A DNA stretch of 56,913 bases, taken from Beijerinckiaceae bacterium (lineage in GTDB: Bacteria > Pseudomonadota > Alphaproteobacteria > Rhizobiales > Beijerinckiaceae). Position 1 is the first letter of the stretch. Each line of letters starts with the position of its first letter. The notes below the pieces were generated by a model. It saw only the letters and a list, made by a program, of their open reading frames with translations, ran no database searches and was not told the DNA's origin. The position numbers and the translations under genes were made by a program. The stretch is from positions 1-56,913 of the forward strand of contig CANGBC010000012.1 of NCBI GenBank assembly GCA_947452005.1, written 5' to 3'. Of the stretch, positions 53,959-56,913 are shown one piece after another.

Positions 53959-54824
53959 TCATCCGCCGCGATACATGATCGGCAGGCGCAGGTTGGAAAA
54001 CTTGTTGTCGAGGTGTTCGATTTCCAGATGATTGTGGTTGGGCGCAGTTGGCTTGTAGATCGAAAAGGTCTTGGCCAAGCCCAGCGTAGCGGCACTCTCC
54101 AGCGGCGACACAAAGGAGCAATCCTGATCGCCAAAATATGGCTGGGCCATCCAATAGGCGAGCTGCTCGGAGCTCAGCGCGAAAAAACCGGAATGCGGAT
54201 TGCGGGCGCGCGCAAAATGCAGCGGACCGAAATCACTCTCATGAACCAGCGCCGATTGAGGGTCGTCCACCAAAGACCACAATCCGTCGACGAGTCCGGG
54301 GCGCAGATCGCCATCAATATAGGTTTTGAGCCGCCAGGCCTGCGGGTTGAGCTCATAGCGATTGGGCTGCAACAGCCGACGTGGCCCAAAGACACGGTTG
54401 AATGTCGCTATTTTTTGAAACAAAGCCGGATCATGCAGCAAAAGATCATCTTCTGAATAGACAAACCAATCATATTGCCCGCGACGCTCGGCCATCAGCT
54501 GATGCGCGCCAAAAGGCAGCATGCGCGGATTGGCAAGCTGCGTGCCCACAAGCTCCACCCCCAAACCGCGCTGCAGATGTTCATCAACCAGATGATCCTC
54601 GCCCTGAACCAGAACGATCATATCAAGCGCGACAGATGTGGATGAAGCTCCGTCATTTTCTGCCCGATATCGAGGCTCGAACTTTCCGAAAATTGCGCCC
54701 GCCAAGCCATCAGCACACGCGCCAAAGCCTGTCTGCGCTGGTCACGCTTGCGCGCATCCACGGAGGAATAGGCGGGATTGGCCTCAGCCTTGAAATAATG
54801 CGCGACGATCAGGCAGATGCGCAT
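53959..54824 (-). pseudogene. frameshifted glycan-related gene
   Basis: Two adjacent frames form one protein. The first (ATG 54824, MRICLIVAHYFKAEANPAYS...) runs to a stop at 54618; the second carries on with LDMIVLVQGEDHLVDEH... through to MYRGG at 53959. A one-base indel in about 54610-54635 explains the break. The second part has YDWFVYSEDDLLL, LLQPNRYELNP and GDQDCSFVSPLESA, like glycosyltransferase-type or SAM-independent sugar proteins. The ATG lies one base after the stop of the UDP-xylose synthase gene. It may be a true pseudogene or a sequencing error. Confidence 0.6.
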
Positions 54825-54825
54825 G

Positions 54826-55788
54826 TCAGCGCCCCGCAATCACATGGCGAAACCAAGCGATGGTCTCGCCCAAGCCCTCGGCAAGCTGGACCTTGGGTTC
54901 CCAATGAAGCGTGCTGCGCGCCAGCGCAATATCGGGACGGCGCTGTTTGGGGTCATCTTGCGGCAGCGGCAGAAAGACAAGCTTGCTCGAAGAGCCCGTC
55001 AGCCGCAGCACTTCTTGCGCCAGCTCGAGCATGGTGAATTCACACGGATTGCCCAGATTGATGGGCCCGGTGACATCATCATCTGTTTGCATAAGCGCCA
55101 GCACAGCAGCGAGCAAATCATCGACATAGCAAAAGGAACGCGTCTGCGACCCATCGCCGAAGATGGTGATGTCGTCGCCTCGCAACGCCTGCATGATGAA
55201 ATTGGACACAACGCGCCCATCATCGGGATGCATGCGCGGGCCATAGGTGTTGAAAATCCGCGCCACTTTGATGCGCAGCTGATGCTGGCGGTGATAATCG
55301 AAAAACAGCGTTTCAGCGCAGCGCTTGCCTTCATCATAGCATGAGCGCGGCCCAACCGGATTGACGCGCCCCCAATAGCTCTCCACCTGCGGATGAATTT
55401 CTGGATCGCCATAAACTTCGCTGGTGCTGGCCTGAAAAATTTTGGCCCCCACACGTTTGGCAAGCCCCAGCATGTTGATCGCCCCATGCACGCTGGTCTT
55501 GGTTGTTTGCACAGGGTCATGTTGGTAATGCACGGGCGAGGCTGGGCAGGCGAGATTGTAAATCTCGTCGACTTCGACATAGAGCGGAAAGGTCACATCA
55601 TGGCGCATCAGTTCGAAGCGCTTATTGCCCAGCAAATGCTCGACGTTACGCCGTGAGCCCGTGAAAAAATTATCGGCGCATAATACGTCATGCCCCTCAG
55701 CAATGAGCAGGTCGCACAAGTGAGAACCAAGAAAACCCGCGCCGCCCGTGACAAGCACACGGCGCTCAGCATTTAAAAAAGATTTCAT
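54826..55788 (-). CDS. UDP-glucuronate decarboxylase (UDP-xylose synthase) family
   Basis: The 320-residue short-chain dehydrogenase/reductase-fold enzyme binds NAD(P) through GGAGFLGS (15-22) and has the catalytic Ser119-120 region (ASTSEVYGD), Tyr151 and Lys155 in SCYDEGKR. The segments [33 protein letters not shown] and [19 protein letters not shown] are characteristic of the UXS group, which makes UDP-xylose from UDP-glucuronate. The ATG at 55788 is preferred; earlier ATGs read through non-coding sequence. It probably serves surface polysaccharide synthesis together with the frameshifted gene that follows. Confidence 0.88.
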   Translation of the reverse strand: MKSFLNAERRVLVTGGAGFLGSHLCDLLIAEGHDVLCADNFFTGSRRNVEHLLGNKRFELMRHDVTFPLYVEVDEIYNLACPASPVHYQHDPVQTTKTSVHGAINMLGLAKRVGAKIFQASTSEVYGDPEIHPQVESYWGRVNPVGPRSCYDEGKRCAETLFFDYHRQHQLRIKVARIFNTYGPRMHPDDGRVVSNFIMQALRGDDITIFGDGSQTRSFCYVDDLLAAVLALMQTDDDVTGPINLGNPCEFTMLELAQEVLRLTGSSSKLVFLPLPQDDPKQRRPDIALARSTLHWEPKVQLAEGLGETIAWFRHVIAGR

Positions 55789-55902
55789 TATCAAAAAAAC
55801 CAATGAGCAATGGCTCATTGCTAACATGTCGTGCGCATCGCTCCAAGAGTTGCGCCTCATCCTGCCTTTGCGGCAGGAGGCCCCCGAGCCGCGCAATCTG
55901 AT

Positions 55903-55939
55903 CCCCCTCCCCCTTGTGGGGAGGGGTTAAGGGTGGGGG
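55903..55939. repeat. GC-rich CCCCTCCCCC/GGGGAGGGG palindromic element
   Basis: The arms CCCCTCCCCC and GGGGAGGGG (one base bulged) enclose TTGTGG, and a second GGGTGGGGGT half follows. Elements of this type are dispersed in alphaproteobacterial genomes. It lies just upstream of palindromic repeat copy D. Confidence 0.65.
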
Positions 55940-55959
55940 TTGTGCGATGTTTCAGGCTC

Positions 55960-56036
55960 GTCATTGCGAGCCGAAGGCGAAGCAATCCAGGGGCAACACG
56001 TGTGGCTCTGGATTGCTTCGCTTCGCTCGCAATGAC
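55960..56036. repeat. palindromic intergenic repeat, copy D
   Basis: GTCATTGCGAGC...AGCAATCCAG, a spacer with CACGTGTGGC, then CTGGATTGCTTCG...CTCGCAATGAC. It has the normal left-right order, like copies A and C, and lies in the gap before the 2'-5' RNA ligase-like gene. Confidence 0.88.
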
Positions 56037-56054
56037 GGGTGAGACGGCGCGCCC

Positions 56055-56603
56055 TCACGCAACAGGCATGCCACCAAACGGAAAGCTGCCCGCAGCTTCC
56101 CATGGGCCACCCCGATAGTGCCACAGATCCAGCCCCTCAATCTCGAAATCGAAAGGCACAAAGACGCTCTGCAGCGCGTCAAAGGTCTGGCGGGCGTGGG
56201 CGGGCGTCACTTTGTTTTGCACGGTCACATGCGGACTAAACCGCTGGCGGTCTTGCGGGATCAAAACCTCGCGCCAGCTGCTGGCAATGCCAACTTGCAG
56301 CGCAACCAGCGCGGGTGCCTCCACCACAATTGCCACGCCATTGCCCGTGAAGCGCAAGCCGCTGGCCTGCGCCATAAAAGGCTCCGCCTGCCAGCAGCGC
56401 TCGGCCAGCTCGTCCTCGATCTCGGCCCTTTGGGCGCCCGGCAGGGCATGGAACAGCGTCAGATGGGCGGGAATCATGTTCCGGGCGGGCGGGAAGTAGG
56501 CTTTGCGCAGGCGGTCGAAATAGCCCTGAGCCTCGGCTTCGAACCGCGCTGTCAGAATCAGCGGGGCCAAGCCTTTGTCGGCGCTCCCATAAAAATCGAT
56601 CAC
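56055..56603 (-). CDS. 2'-5' RNA ligase/phosphodiesterase-like protein
   Basis: The product of about 182 residues has the two histidine motifs of the 2H phosphoesterase superfamily, HLTLFHALPG (about residues 47-56) and HVTVQNKV (about 124-131), each H-x-T. Such proteins hydrolyse or join 2'-5' phosphodiester bonds. The GTG at 56603 has GAGGGG with good spacing; an earlier GTG at 56618 adds five residues. The C-terminal region WHYRGGPWEAAG is typical of this bacterial group. Confidence 0.82.
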   Translation of the reverse strand: MIDFYGSADKGLAPLILTARFEAEAQGYFDRLRKAYFPPARNMIPAHLTLFHALPGAQRAEIEDELAERCWQAEPFMAQASGLRFTGNGVAIVVEAPALVALQVGIASSWREVLIPQDRQRFSPHVTVQNKVTPAHARQTFDALQSVFVPFDFEIEGLDLWHYRGGPWEAAGSFPFGGMPVA

Positions 56604-56746
56604 CCGACGGCCCCTCACCCTGACGAGGTCACTTTTTCAGCCTGTTCTGCACCAAACCGCAAGTCGCATATTGGAGCCGCGCGCAAAAGCTGACAGGATA
56701 GGCGTTGAACGGGGTGAATGACCCTGGATAATAAGAGGAGGATAAC

Positions 56747-56913
56747 GTGGCCAAACGCATCGAGCTGAACGTCGATGGGAAGGCGCATACCATAGACGCA
56801 GATCCGGATATGCCGCTGCTCTATGCCCTGCGTGACGACCTTGGATTGCGCAACCCGAAATTTGGCTGCGGCCTTGCCCAATGCGGCGCCTGCACGGTGC
56901 TGATTGATGGCCA
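56747..56913 (+). CDS. [2Fe-2S] small subunit of a molybdenum hydroxylase (partial)
   Basis: Fifty-five residues are visible before the window ends. They match the N-terminal ferredoxin domain of the xanthine-oxidase-type small subunit, such as isoquinoline 1-oxidoreductase alpha subunit: IELNVDGKAHTIDADPDMPLLYALRDDLGL followed by FGCGLAQCGACTVLIDG with Cys41, Cys46 and Cys49. It should be the first gene of a molybdenum hydroxylase operon whose large subunit lies beyond the window. The GTG at 56747 follows AGAGGAGG. Confidence 0.9.
   Translation, partial: MAKRIELNVDGKAHTIDADPDMPLLYALRDDLGLRNPKFGCGLAQCGACTVLIDG

Noticed and set aside
56705..56732. TTGAAC-16-GATAAT promoter-like pair before the molybdenum hydroxylase gene
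   Set aside because: A start from this -10 would fall within the ribosome binding site, so the leader would be too short; probably coincidental.
1..56913. CRISPR array, insertion sequence or prophage structural genes
   Set aside because: No regularly spaced direct repeats, transposase, integrase or capsid-type proteins were found; repeats are dispersed intergenic palindromes.

Overview
The window reads as chromosomal DNA of an alphaproteobacterium, most likely a member of the Hyphomicrobiales. The evidence is a C4-pathway 5-aminolevulinate synthase (HemA), a class I lysyl-tRNA synthetase, a SAM-II riboswitch ahead of metZ, a PodJ-like polar localisation protein, a DUF1236 secreted protein, and an intergenic palindromic repeat whose accidental translation ends in the typical CARND tail. 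I cannot assign a genus from the sequence alone.

Layout. Bases 1-1832 look like the end of an integrated element: a lipoprotein gene, a gene-poor stretch and a ParB-like gene, closed by a 28-base copy of a tRNA 3' end. From 1981 the chromosome proper carries DoxX, small secreted proteins and a hydrolase, then two Bug/TctC-type solute receptors on either side of a two-cupin dioxygenase-like enzyme. Next come a Dda/RecD-like helicase with a DedA protein, Cfa, hemA, an AbrB-type membrane protein and a very large SLC5-domain hybrid histidine kinase. A beta-oxidation operon (acyl-CoA dehydrogenase, thiolase, FadB/J-type protein) sits under a perfect palindromic operator next to a MerR-family gene.

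Bases 25-43 kb hold the PodJ-like Sel1 protein, both halves of a ligase-associated DNA repair module (helicase plus PdeM at 29-32 kb; ATP-dependent DNA ligase plus exonuclease at 37-40 kb, next to a divergent LexA-like S24 repressor), a methyltransferase, a solute receptor, pyrD, a LuxR-type response regulator, lysS and dcd.

Bases 43.9-44.3 kb are a compact regulatory stretch: a good sigma70-like promoter, a probable 75-80 nt small RNA with terminator, a 35-codon leader ORF, and the SAM-II riboswitch of metZ. The remainder (45-57 kb) holds a family 3 receptor, a BcsA-like glycosyltransferase, ArgE, ApaG, a Sco protein, an MFS transporter, the DUF1236 protein, tRNA-Gly(CCC) with a duplicated 3' end, a frameshifted glycan-related gene, a UDP-xylose synthase-type enzyme, a 2'-5' RNA ligase-like protein and the start of a molybdenum hydroxylase small subunit.

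The observations I rate highest are: (i) the split ligase/helicase repair system beside its own candidate repressor and operators; (ii) the unassigned small RNA upstream of the metZ riboswitch, together with a leader ORF that stops inside the aptamer; (iii) a palindromic repeat family with one circularly permuted copy; (iv) the fad operator palindrome; and (v) two separate tRNA 3'-end duplications that mark past integration. I see no CRISPR array, transposase or integrase. No database search could be run, so family names rest on motif recognition.
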